From Telluribacter humicola (GTDB lineage Bacteria > Bacteroidota > Bacteroidia > Cytophagales > Spirosomataceae): 64,000 nucleotides of DNA. A model generated the notes under the pieces. That model made no database searches and was not told where the DNA came from. It saw only the letters and a list, made by a program, of their open reading frames with translations. Positions 44,637 through 52,766 of the stretch are shown one piece after another. Position numbers and translations under genes: made by a program. The stretch is from the NCBI RefSeq assembly GCF_017355935.1, contig NZ_JAFIQT010000001.1, positions 1,488,001 through 1,552,000 on the forward strand, read 5' to 3'. Each line of letters begins with the position of its first letter. Positions within the stretch are counted from its first letter, which is position 1.

Positions 44637-45926
44637 ATGAGCACACCCAAGACGTATGAGCAGTTGGTGAAAGAGAACCAGGAACTTCTTTTGCAACTGG
44701 AAGAAGCTAATGAAACCATTGAAGCAATCCGTACGGGACAAGTAGACGCGCTCGTTGTCAAAGGGTCGGACAATGAACACCAACTTTATACGCTGAAGAC
44801 AGCCGATCAGACCTACCGTGTTTTTATCGAGAAAATGAATGAGGGAGCGGTGACGCTCAATGAGGATGGAATTATCCTGTACTGCAACACGATGTTTTCA
44901 TCCATGATCAACCTGCCGCTTTCAAAGGTAGTAGGTATGAGGTTCGAGTTACTGATTCCTGACGATTGTAAAGAGCTATATCAGGATGTATTCAGGAACG
45001 GCTGGCATAAGGATAGTAAGACTGAGCTAAGCATTATCAGCGGCGATAGCCAGATTCCCTGCCTGTTTTCGGTTACTACTCTGCAGTTGGATGAGGGAAA
45101 GGCACTCAGTGTTATCCTGACGGACCTGACCTTTCAGAAAGAAGTACAGGCGCTGCTCAAAGAAAATAATAAGCGGCTTGAAGATATTAATAACGAGCTG
45201 GAGATAAGCAACCACGACCTTCAGCAGTTTGCCTCCATTGCTTCCCATGACCTGCAGGAGCCACTCCGTAAGATCCTGATCTTTTCTACCATGCTCAGAG
45301 ATAGAAATAAGAATTTACTATCCGAAGAGAGTAAGGTATTCCTGGAAAAGATCATTTCGTCATCCAGCCGAATGAAGTCCCTCATTGTTGATATCCTGAC
45401 CTATTCACGTCTTTCTACCCATACCAACAGGTTTACAGTAATAAGCCTGAAAGATATTGTAAGGGAAATCATAGAGGACTTTGAAGTCCTGATTGAGGAA
45501 ACCGGAGCTATAATTCAGGTGGATGATCTTCCGGAAATAGAAGTGAATAGGGGGCAGATCAAACAGGTATTTCAGAATCTGATCAGTAATTCCATCAAGT
45601 TTTGTAAAGCCGGTCAGCAGCCGGTGATCCGTATTACGGGTTGTTATAATGATGATGTTATTGAGCAGGAAGGTATAGATACAAATGGTACCTGTTGCAT
45701 TACGTTTACAGATAATGGAATAGGATTTGATGACAAGTATAACGAAAAGATATTCTCCCTGTTTGAGCGCCTCAACTCCAAGGACAAGTTTGAGGGGTCG
45801 GGGATAGGACTGGCTATCACCAAAAAAATCATTGATAAGCATAAGGGGAAAATCGTAGCCGTGAGTCGGGAAGGAGAAGGAGCGCAGTTCCTGATTACCC
45901 TGCCCCTGAGGCAAAATATAGACTAA
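44637..45926 (+). CDS. PAS-domain sensor histidine kinase of the Kai cluster
   Basis: 429 residues, no membrane helix, so cytoplasmic. An N-terminal coiled coil (LEEANETIEAIRTGQVDALV) leads to a PAS domain (about 58-168), a second short coiled coil, HisKA with phospho-acceptor His204 (IASHDLQEPLRKI) and a HATPase domain (about 300-428) with the N box (FQNLISNSIKF), DNGIGFDD and GSGIGLAI. Unlike cyanobacterial SasA it has no KaiB-like sensor domain; the PAS may sense light, redox or a ligand. Fifth gene of the cluster; the receiver protein at 41748 is a plausible substrate. Confidence 0.9.
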   Translation: MSTPKTYEQLVKENQELLLQLEEANETIEAIRTGQVDALVVKGSDNEHQLYTLKTADQTYRVFIEKMNEGAVTLNEDGIILYCNTMFSSMINLPLSKVVGMRFELLIPDDCKELYQDVFRNGWHKDSKTELSIISGDSQIPCLFSVTTLQLDEGKALSVILTDLTFQKEVQALLKENNKRLEDINNELEISNHDLQQFASIASHDLQEPLRKILIFSTMLRDRNKNLLSEESKVFLEKIISSSSRMKSLIVDILTYSRLSTHTNRFTVISLKDIVREIIEDFEVLIEETGAIIQVDDLPEIEVNRGQIKQVFQNLISNSIKFCKAGQQPVIRITGCYNDDVIEQEGIDTNGTCCITFTDNGIGFDDKYNEKIFSLFERLNSKDKFEGSGIGLAITKKIIDKHKGKIVAVSREGEGAQFLITLPLRQNID

Positions 45927-46061
45927 CCCCTGGACCCCGCTCCATCTTATCGCTCAGTAGGTTTAGCGCTTTCAGCTTTATTAATAGAAGATATTTCTCT
46001 GCCAGTAGTAGGCCAATGGAGCGAATTAACCTTTACCATTTTATGTTTGGCGATTTTCTGC

Positions 46062-46069
46062 CAACTTTG
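46062..46069 (+). promoter_or_regulatory. Promoter-like box CAACTTTG for purK
   Basis: One base off TAnnTTTG, 21 bases before the chosen purK start. Confidence 0.4.
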
Positions 46070-46090
46070 CAAAAAGCCTTTTTTATTCGC

Positions 46091-47230
46091 ATGCTTTCAT
46101 CCCGAATTGGTATTTTAGGTGGTGGTCAGTTAGGTCTGATGCTGTTACAGGCCGCCATTGACTGGAATTTAGATATAAGTATACTTGACCCCGATGCCGA
46201 AGCACCCTGCAGCCGCATTGCCCCCCGCTTCGTACACGGCTCCTTACAGGACTATGATACGGTCTATAACTTCGGAAAAGACCTTGATGTCATCACTATT
46301 GAGATCGAAAAGGTAAACGTAGAAGCACTGGAAGCTCTGGAGAAGGAAGGAAAGCGGGTCTACCCGCAGCCGGCCGTGATCCGTCAGATTCAGGACAAGC
46401 GTATACAGAAGCAGTTCTACCGCCAGCATAACCTGCCAACGGCCGATTTTTTACTTACGGAAAATCGGGAAGATGTTAAAAATCAGGCCCAATTTTTGCC
46501 TGCTTTTCATAAGCTGGGACGCGACGGCTACGATGGCCGGGGGGTACAACGTATTACATCCATTGATGATATAGATAAGGCCTTCGATGCACCGGGTGTT
46601 CTGGAAAAGGCCGTTCCCTTTGAGAAAGAGATAGCCGTTATTGTAGCGCGTCGTCCTTCGGGTGAGGTCACTACATTCCCGACGGTCGAGATGGCTTTCC
46701 ATCCCGAGCTGAACCTGGTGGAGTACCTATTCGCTCCGGCCCAGCTGAACGAGGCCGTAGACCAGCAGGCCCAGCAACTGGCCCGGCAAACCGCCGAGGC
46801 ATTCGGTATAGTAGGTTTGCTGGCCGTAGAAATGTTTGTAACGCCTGAGGGGGAGGTACTTATCAACGAAGTAGCTCCGCGTCCACATAACAGCGGTCAC
46901 CATACCATCCGGGCCAACGCCACCTCGCAATTTGAGCAGCACTGGCGGGCTATTCTGGATCTGCCACTGGGTAGTACCTGTGCCTACGGCCCCGCCGCTA
47001 TGGTAAACCTGCTCGGCGAAGATGGCTATACCGGTCCTGCCTACTACGAAGGTATGGAAACACTACTGGCTACGGCGGAGGTATTTCCGTTCCTGTACGG
47101 CAAGGCCATTACCAAGCCTTTCCGAAAAATGGGTCATGTGACCGTGATGGATACTGATCTGGAAGCTTTGAAAGAAAAGGTAAATCTGGTGAAACAGAGT
47201 ATCCGGGTAATCAGTAAAGGCGGAGCCTGA
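46091..47230 (+). CDS. purK: 5-(carboxyamino)imidazole ribonucleotide synthase
   Basis: 379 residues from 46091 (MLSSRIGILGGGQLGLM); the frame from 46016 adds 25 residues and starts upstream of the promoter-like box. ATP-grasp enzyme that carboxylates AIR with ATP and bicarbonate in purine synthesis. Visible marks: ATP-grasp GGGQLG start, KLGRDGYDGRGVQ, the LVEYLFAPA strand and NEVAPRPHNSGHHTI near the metal site. purE, which takes its product, follows 160 bases later. No Kai-related function is implied. Confidence 0.94.
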   Translation: MLSSRIGILGGGQLGLMLLQAAIDWNLDISILDPDAEAPCSRIAPRFVHGSLQDYDTVYNFGKDLDVITIEIEKVNVEALEALEKEGKRVYPQPAVIRQIQDKRIQKQFYRQHNLPTADFLLTENREDVKNQAQFLPAFHKLGRDGYDGRGVQRITSIDDIDKAFDAPGVLEKAVPFEKEIAVIVARRPSGEVTTFPTVEMAFHPELNLVEYLFAPAQLNEAVDQQAQQLARQTAEAFGIVGLLAVEMFVTPEGEVLINEVAPRPHNSGHHTIRANATSQFEQHWRAILDLPLGSTCAYGPAAMVNLLGEDGYTGPAYYEGMETLLATAEVFPFLYGKAITKPFRKMGHVTVMDTDLEALKEKVNLVKQSIRVISKGGA

Positions 47231-47352
47231 TTGAAAAATAATCGGGTAAAATACTAAACGCCGCGGAGGTTTGGAGGTTAATACATCAGAAGGCTGTTAC
47301 CACGCGGAAAAAAGAGTAGATACCAGATACCTGAAATGAAATAAATACTAGC

Positions 47353-47372
47353 CTATAGCCTAAGGCTTATAG
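47353..47372. repeat. Near-palindrome, echoed inverted near 48666-48679
   Basis: CCTAAGGCTTATAG at 47359-47372 has a reverse-complement copy at 48666-48679 differing at one base. Both are intergenic and flank purE and the LysM gene. Confidence 0.4.
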
Positions 47373-47390
47373 CATATAGCTAATAAAAAT

Positions 47391-47870
47391 ATGATTGGAA
47401 TTATAATGGGGAGCATCTCGGACCGGAAGATCATGCAGGAAGCTGCTGATGCCCTGACTGAACTGGGAGTCTCTTTTGAAATGGAAATTGTTTCGGCTCA
47501 CCGTACGCCCGACCGGATGTTTGAATATGCTCAAAGCGCCCGTCAGCGTGGCCTGAAAGCGATCATTGCCGGAGCGGGTGGCGCTGCTCACCTGCCGGGT
47601 ATGGTAGCTTCGCTAACCTCCCTGCCGGTAATAGGAGTCCCCATTCTTTCCAGCAACTCTATCGACGGCTGGGATTCGGTACTGTCCATCCTGCAGATGC
47701 CGGGAGGTGTACCCGTCGCTACGGTAGCCCTTAACGGTGCTAAAAATGCCGGTATACTGGCCGCTCAGATCGTTGGAAGTCAGGATGCTGAAGTAGCGGC
47801 CCGGCTTGATAGGTATAAGGAAGAGCTTAAAGGGAAGGTAGCCGAAATGAATGCTCAGCTGAAAAAGTAG
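47391..47870 (+). CDS. purE: 5-(carboxyamino)imidazole ribonucleotide mutase
   Basis: 159 residues of the class I PurE fold: IIMGSISDRKIMQEA, the His of SAHRTPDRMFEY, AGAGGAAHLPGMVA and a late MPGGVPVATVALN. It moves the N5-carboxyl group of N5-CAIR to C4. Same strand as purK; the 160-base gap holds a near-palindrome (47353-47372). Confidence 0.95.
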   Translation: MIGIIMGSISDRKIMQEAADALTELGVSFEMEIVSAHRTPDRMFEYAQSARQRGLKAIIAGAGGAAHLPGMVASLTSLPVIGVPILSSNSIDGWDSVLSILQMPGGVPVATVALNGAKNAGILAAQIVGSQDAEVAARLDRYKEELKGKVAEMNAQLKK

Positions 47871-47960
47871 TAGAGTAGTGAATATAACGGGCCTACTGCG
47901 TTCGTTACAATAGTAGAAGTATAAAACAGTCTATTACCCGATTAGTAAACCCACTGTACT

Positions 47961-48647
47961 ATGGAAGAAGAAAGTCCAAAGAAACGTAATGTTCGGCCAA
48001 CTGAATCGTCCAACCTGCCCCTGATTACATTGGTGGTACTGGTGCTTATAGTACTTGGGCTCCTGTTTGTAGGGTACGAGTACATCGCTGACGATACAGC
48101 CGGATCGGAAGAGCTGACCAATATCATACCTGATACAACCAGCAGCGTTTCGCCGCTTATAACCAATACAGATCCGATATTGGCCGAGCCGGAACGGATT
48201 GACTCCAGTCTGGTCATTGACTCAGCGCCTGTTACTACTTCCGATGAGGGAACAGTGGAAGTCCCGGAGGAAGTAGCTGAAACACCAAAGCCAGCTCCAC
48301 CTGCGCCCAAGCCTGCTGCCCGGCCGGTCGATGTTGGTGGTACCTCTACCACGCATACTGTAAAACCCGGTGAAACCTTCTTTGGTATAGCCAGTCGTTA
48401 TAATCTGAAACCGGAGACATTGAGGTCACTGAATCCGGATGTGGAGCCAACCGAGATCAAATCGGGGGTTACCCGGCTGAATGTCCGGGTTAAGACCATC
48501 CATACTGTCGGCCCCGGCGATGTGTTGCGGGTAGTGGCCAGTAAGTATGGCATCAGCAAAGAACTTCTTATGCAGGCCAACGGAAAGAGTAAGGACTTCG
48601 CTCAGCGGGGAGAAAAGCTCGTCATTCCGTTTGCCGACAAAAAGTGA
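47961..48647 (+). CDS. LysM-repeat cell-wall-binding membrane protein
   Basis: 228 residues: a basic cytoplasmic N-terminus, one membrane helix (about 19-42, LPLITLVVLVLIVLGLLFVG), an acidic/Pro-rich linker (PKPAPPAPKPAARP) and two LysM modules (about 131-175, HTVKPGETFFGIASRY; and about 180-225, HTVGPGDVLRVVASKY). Such proteins grip peptidoglycan in the periplasm, for septation, secretion or morphology. It ends before a terminator. No enzymatic domain is visible. Confidence 0.85.
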   Translation: MEEESPKKRNVRPTESSNLPLITLVVLVLIVLGLLFVGYEYIADDTAGSEELTNIIPDTTSSVSPLITNTDPILAEPERIDSSLVIDSAPVTTSDEGTVEVPEEVAETPKPAPPAPKPAARPVDVGGTSTTHTVKPGETFFGIASRYNLKPETLRSLNPDVEPTEIKSGVTRLNVRVKTIHTVGPGDVLRVVASKYGISKELLMQANGKSKDFAQRGEKLVIPFADKK

Positions 48648-48678
48648 TATTCAAGTAGTTATAGGTTATAAGCCTTAG

Positions 48679-48733
48679 GGGGCAGTAACAGGTGCATCGG
48701 CCAGCAGGCCACTCCGGTTACTGCCCCTTTTTT
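48679..48733 (+). terminator. Intrinsic terminator of the LysM gene
   Basis: Arms 48679-48689 and 48717-48727 (GGGGCAGTAAC/GTTACTGCCCC) enclose a smaller GGCC/GGCC hairpin, followed by six T residues. The stop codon of the convergent receiver gene (48720-48718) sits inside the right arm. Confidence 0.75.
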
Positions 48734-49077
48734 GCTAGCTCTCTTAGCTTTCTTCGTAGTTCCAGTAGCTGGAAGGGCTTGGCAATGTAGTCATCAGCCC
48801 CAATGTATTCAGCAATAGAAGCCCCATTGGCATGTGCTGTAAACAGCACTACGGGGATAGGAGAGGGGGTCTCAGCCCGGTAGTCGGCCAGTACTTCCCT
48901 GGCCACATCGGCCTCCATCATGTTGTCCAGTAAAATCAACGCAGGGCCTACTTCATTGACCTCCTCTTGCATTTGCTGCGGATTCTTTCCTATACACACT
49001 GTAAATTCCTTACGCACAACCTGAATCAAAAGCTCCTGTAGATGCAGATCGTCTTCATAGACCAGAATAACGGACAT
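48718..49077 (-). CDS. Response regulator receiver, last gene of the phytochrome operon
   Basis: 119 residues, receiver only. Phospho-acceptor Asp51 (LILLDNMME), acidic Glu8-Asp9-Asp10 and Lys99-like (YIAKPFQ) are seen. No output domain. Starts 10 bases after the heme oxygenase stop. Together with the other receiver (49710) it gives the phytochrome kinase two possible partners. Confidence 0.88.
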   Translation of the reverse strand: MSVILVYEDDLHLQELLIQVVRKEFTVCIGKNPQQMQEEVNEVGPALILLDNMMEADVAREVLADYRAETPSPIPVVLFTAHANGASIAEYIGADDYIAKPFQLLELRRKLRELAKKGQ

Positions 49078-49087
49078 AGTATTAGTT

Positions 49088-49696
49088 TTAGCTGTTGTGG
49101 ATATAGCTGCGTGGTTGAGTTAAAGGGGGTGAAAGTTGTATATACTCCATAGAGTCAAGCAAAAATGCGAAGGCGGACTGCGCTCCCTTTATTATTTCGG
49201 ATTGGGAAAGCCTACCGGATTGCTGGTCCAGGAAGGCCAGAAAACGCTTCCATTGAGACCCTGTGTCGGTAGCGTACACGCCATAATAGTGAAAAGAAAG
49301 GCCCTCTAGCAAGCCTGTCTGCACCAGATGTTTTCTGATTACTTTACCACCCAGGGTCGACCCCTCGGCTACGTAGCAGGCACCTAGTAGTTCTGCCTCT
49401 GACGTCAATGGCCAGGCAGGCATATCATCGGGTACTATCAGGTCCAGCTCAGCGAGGTCAGCCAGCAATAGCTCTGTTTTGTATCGGTTATGTACCTCGT
49501 ATTCCTTTCGAAGTGCATCATACGATTGCAGGGCCTGTTCCAGACTATTGTTAAACCGGTACTGAGCCAGTGTGATAGCCCCTAGTTGCTGTCGGTTAAG
49601 TTGATTGCTGACAATGTCATTTACAAACAGCGCCTTTTCAGTCTTATCGTGCAGCTCAGCTGTTGCCGCTTTTAATTGAACGTGAAATGGATTCAT
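49088..49696 (-). CDS. bphO: Biliverdin-producing heme oxygenase (BphO/HmuO type)
   Basis: 202 residues. Proximal heme ligand His16 (ATAELHDKTEK) and the distal-helix region LLGACYVAEGSTLGGKVI, as in phytochrome-associated heme oxygenases. It opens heme to biliverdin, iron and CO. In this operon, between receiver genes and behind bphP, its job is surely to supply the chromophore of the phytochrome (inference from context). Confidence 0.9.
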   Translation of the reverse strand: MNPFHVQLKAATAELHDKTEKALFVNDIVSNQLNRQQLGAITLAQYRFNNSLEQALQSYDALRKEYEVHNRYKTELLLADLAELDLIVPDDMPAWPLTSEAELLGACYVAEGSTLGGKVIRKHLVQTGLLEGLSFHYYGVYATDTGSQWKRFLAFLDQQSGRLSQSEIIKGAQSAFAFLLDSMEYIQLSPPLTQPRSYIHNS

Positions 49697-49709
49697 TCTA
49701 TTCTTAATT

Positions 49710-50126
49710 CTAAAAATATTGATTGCTTACAATCCAGAACTTATGGGCATGGTCGAGTTGCTGGGCTCGCCCTTTGTAGCTACTTGACTTGACCAGATAG
49801 CCCGTAGCTCCGGCTTCGTATGAGTTTTTGATATCAGAAGGATAGTCAGATGTACTGAATATGACCAGAGGCAGGTGACGGGTTTTCTGATTTTGACGAA
49901 GAGAGCGAACAATTTCAACACCGCTCAGACCGGGAAGGTTCATATCCACCAGGATTAACCGGGGGGATACTGGATCTGTGTTCTCGCCATTCAGCAGGGA
50001 GATTGCTTCGCTTCCCGAGCCGGCTACCTCAAAGGTGAGCGTCTCATCTATCTTTTTTACGATTCGTTCGAAGAATAGAACATCATCCGGATTATCCTCG
50101 ATGTACAGTATGTCTACCTTTTTCAT
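49710..50126 (-). CDS. Response regulator receiver directly after bphP
   Basis: 138 residues with Asp61 (LILVDMNLPGLSG), Glu10-Asp11 and Lys113-like (YLVKSSS). Typical of the small receiver proteins encoded beside bacteriophytochromes. 35 bases after the bphP stop, 13 before the heme oxygenase start. Confidence 0.9.
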   Translation of the reverse strand: MKKVDILYIEDNPDDVLFFERIVKKIDETLTFEVAGSGSEAISLLNGENTDPVSPRLILVDMNLPGLSGVEIVRSLRQNQKTRHLPLVIFSTSDYPSDIKNSYEAGATGYLVKSSSYKGRAQQLDHAHKFWIVSNQYF

Positions 50127-50161
50127 GAAATAAAAGCAATGGTGTGTTTGAGCAATGGTTA

Positions 50162-52420
50162 TTAACTGGGCAAAGCAGATTCAAAGGATTCACGTGTTGG
50201 TAAAGCCACAAAAAAAGTCGTGCCTTCACCCTCCTTGCTCTGAAACCAGATTCGTCCGCCATGCCGGTTGACGATACGCTTGGCTATGGCCATGCCAACG
50301 CCATGACCTTCGATATTGGAGGTGTTGTCAAGCCGTTTGAACAGATCAAATACCTTGCTTGCCTGGTTCATATTGATACCCATCCCGTTATCTTTTACGG
50401 AGTATATGGTCTCATTGCCTGTCACGGTACCCTCTATTTTTATCTGAGGATCGGCCGATGCCACCGAGTACTTGTAGGCATTGGAGATAATATTGGCAAA
50501 GATCTGCCCGATCATGGTCGGGTCGCCATAGAGGGGCGGTGTTGCGCCGATGGTTACTTTAGGCTTGTGAGAGGTAATGGCTACGTTGAGATCCTCTACC
50601 AGTGTATCTATCACTGTATGCATCGGTATATCCTGCTTTTTGATATCCGAGCGTGACAGGCGGGCGTAGCTCAGTACGTTCTGGATAAGCATGCTCATAC
50701 GGTCTGCTGACCGCAGTATCCGGTCTATTATATGCTTGGCTTCATCATCTAGCTGCTCATCAAAATCTTCCAGCAGGATTTCGGTATAGCTCTTGAGCGA
50801 AGTCAGCGGGGTACGCAGGTCGTGCGAGATCGTATAGCTGAAAGCATCCAGCTCTTCGTAAGCTATTTTGAGCTGATCGTTGAGGCGACGGATTTCGTTA
50901 GCCTTCTGCGTGACAACATGCAGGATATCTTCCCGCAGGCGCAGGGCCGCCGATATTTCTATATCTTCCCAGGGACAGGAACTGTTCTTCACCTCCTGTG
51001 TCCATTTTTCGAAACTCTTGCGGGGGCTTAGCCGTACGGTACCGTCTTCCTCATGGCCTGTAACGCTTTTCTCCGGATTACCGGCCCAGGTCACAAGCTG
51101 TATCTGTTCGGGCTTGAACCATAGTACATATTCACCCAGGATAGGAGAAAGACAAATGGCCATCAGTCCCGATGCTTTGTCTTTGTAATGAAGAGCCGGG
51201 ACAAACTGATTGGGGAGGTGAGTAGTCTGGAAGAAGTTGTCCGCCTTGATGCTTACCAGCCATTTTACCAGATCCTGCACTTCCTCCTCGGATGGAGTCT
51301 CACCGAGCAGGTGTACTTTGTCTTCAAATACCAGAGCCGCTCCCGTACCTTTGGATATCTGCAGGATGTTGTCTTTCCCGTTGACCAGCCCATCGGCCAC
51401 ATTCCGGTCTTTGGTCATCTGGATCAGCAGTTGCTGACCCGTAGAGTAGATCTGGTTCGCAAAGTCGCTGTCGGTTTCGTCGCGGTGGTGCTCCAGTGTA
51501 GCCGACAGGATCTGGCTGATAAAGCGGGCCGTATTGCGGGCGGGGTAGTCCACAAAGCGGGGAGTGTAGTGATGACAGGCAATAAGCCCCCACAGCTTGC
51601 CTTTGACGACCAGCGAAATGCTCATACTGGCCATTACTCCCATATTCTTGAGGTACTCAATATGAATAGGGGATACCGCGCGAAGTACTGAGTCGGACAG
51701 GTCCAGGATATTGCTGCCCGGCTTTTCGTCGGGGTATAGGCGGGCACTGCTGGAAGAAACGTCGGATATGAGCCGGACCAGGTTGCGAAGGTACAGCTGG
51801 CGGGCCTGCTTCGGGATGTCAGAAGCAGGGTAGTGCAGACCAAGGAAGGGTTCCAGATGCGGCTCTTTTTGCTCCGCTACGACTACGCCGTGCCAGTCCT
51901 CCATAAACTGGTACACCATCACCCGGTCAAAGCCGGTGATACTCTTCACCCACTTTGCGGCTCGGTCGAGCAGCAGGGTCAGGGTCTTGGCGCCCTGTAC
52001 TTCCTGTAAGGAGCGGGTGATGAGCTTCTGGTAGTCCAGTACATCCATCCAGGTGACCCGGGGCTCAAATTCCAGCACCACGTACTCTCCTGAGGCATGT
52101 ATGATCAGGTTCATCTCCTGATCGGCTACCTGCATCTGTTGCGGATTGAGCCACTCAAACGACTGGTTGCGGCGCCCTACATTGAGTAGTTCTTCGAGGG
52201 CCGAACCTGGTACCGTGGATGCGATATACGCGTCAAGTACCTGTACGGGCTGGTCTATGAGCGCTTCGGCTGATGCCCTGATATACTGACTGATATTGGT
52301 ACTTACCTTTTTGATCAGGTAGGAGTCTTTATGTACGGCTACCAGAAAACCGTGGGATTGGATGCTGCCGGGGATGTGAATAGGCTCCCGATCGCAGCTG
52401 GTCAGATCAACGTCTTGCAT
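50162..52420 (-). CDS. bphP: Bacteriophytochrome sensor histidine kinase
   Basis: 752 residues in the PAS-GAF-PHY-HisKA-HATPase order. Biliverdin-attachment Cys9 (LTSCDREPIHIPGSIQSHG); GAF with Tyr170, the PASDIP turn (199-203), His253 (PIHIEYLKNMG) and His283 (CHHYTPR); PHY tongue with TWAGN and PRKSF (466-470). Phospho-acceptor His533 (YTISHDLRTPL), then HATPase motifs near the end. Residues needed for a red/far-red photocycle are all there. Light changes kinase activity, relayed to the two receiver proteins of the operon. Start at 52420; the motif distance to Cys9 fits well. A TACTTTTG box at 52515-52508 may be the promoter. Confidence 0.94.
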   Translation of the reverse strand: MQDVDLTSCDREPIHIPGSIQSHGFLVAVHKDSYLIKKVSTNISQYIRASAEALIDQPVQVLDAYIASTVPGSALEELLNVGRRNQSFEWLNPQQMQVADQEMNLIIHASGEYVVLEFEPRVTWMDVLDYQKLITRSLQEVQGAKTLTLLLDRAAKWVKSITGFDRVMVYQFMEDWHGVVVAEQKEPHLEPFLGLHYPASDIPKQARQLYLRNLVRLISDVSSSSARLYPDEKPGSNILDLSDSVLRAVSPIHIEYLKNMGVMASMSISLVVKGKLWGLIACHHYTPRFVDYPARNTARFISQILSATLEHHRDETDSDFANQIYSTGQQLLIQMTKDRNVADGLVNGKDNILQISKGTGAALVFEDKVHLLGETPSEEEVQDLVKWLVSIKADNFFQTTHLPNQFVPALHYKDKASGLMAICLSPILGEYVLWFKPEQIQLVTWAGNPEKSVTGHEEDGTVRLSPRKSFEKWTQEVKNSSCPWEDIEISAALRLREDILHVVTQKANEIRRLNDQLKIAYEELDAFSYTISHDLRTPLTSLKSYTEILLEDFDEQLDDEAKHIIDRILRSADRMSMLIQNVLSYARLSRSDIKKQDIPMHTVIDTLVEDLNVAITSHKPKVTIGATPPLYGDPTMIGQIFANIISNAYKYSVASADPQIKIEGTVTGNETIYSVKDNGMGINMNQASKVFDLFKRLDNTSNIEGHGVGMAIAKRIVNRHGGRIWFQSKEGEGTTFFVALPTRESFESALPS

Positions 52421-52507
52421 GCAATAAAAAAAGTACTGGAAGTAAGAAAACAGAACTGGTTTTTCAATCAGGTAGACCTTGCAGGAAAAGTACTAAGACT
52501 CGGCAGG

Positions 52508-52515
52508 CAAAAGTA
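52508..52515 (-). promoter_or_regulatory. -7 box TACTTTTG for the bphP operon
   Basis: Exact TAnnTTTG on the minus strand, 88 bases before the bphP start. No -33 element seen. Confidence 0.4.
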
Positions 52516-52710
52516 GACTTTGTAGTAAGTACCATGACTTACCATTACTGAGTGAAAAGAGCCTCGTTCGAGGCTGGTATTTTGGAGAGGGCTGAAAATA
52601 ACGCACAAGTTAATAAACATTTTTTTTGTTAACCAGACTTTGCCTCTCCATAATTTTATAAAAAGCACCTGTAAGTCGCTTAGCCCTTGATTCTGTGCAT
52701 TTGATCTGTG

Positions 52711-52751
52711 TATGACGGGCTACTTCCGGATATAGAAAATAACCCGTCATA
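52711..52751 (-). terminator. Possible terminator of the outer-membrane receptor gene
   Basis: Arms TATGACGGG (52711-52719) and CCCGTCATA (52743-52751) with a 23-base loop; no T run, so weak. Confidence 0.35.
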
Positions 52752-52766
52752 TATAGTGTTCAGCAC

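Larger units (their letters stand above)
52421..52766. other. Intergenic region of 346 bases
   Basis: Upstream region of bphP on one side and the 3' side of the outer-membrane receptor gene on the other. It holds the bphP promoter box (52508-52515), a small hairpin (52560-52575) and a wider inverted repeat (52711-52751). No gene recognised. Confidence 0.5.

Noticed and set aside
41748-45926. A kaiA gene in or around the Kai cluster
   Set aside because: All frames here are accounted for by other families; no KaiA-like sequence seen.
52560-52575. Short hairpin AGCCTCG/CGAGGCT upstream of bphP
   Set aside because: Too small and without partner features to assign a function.
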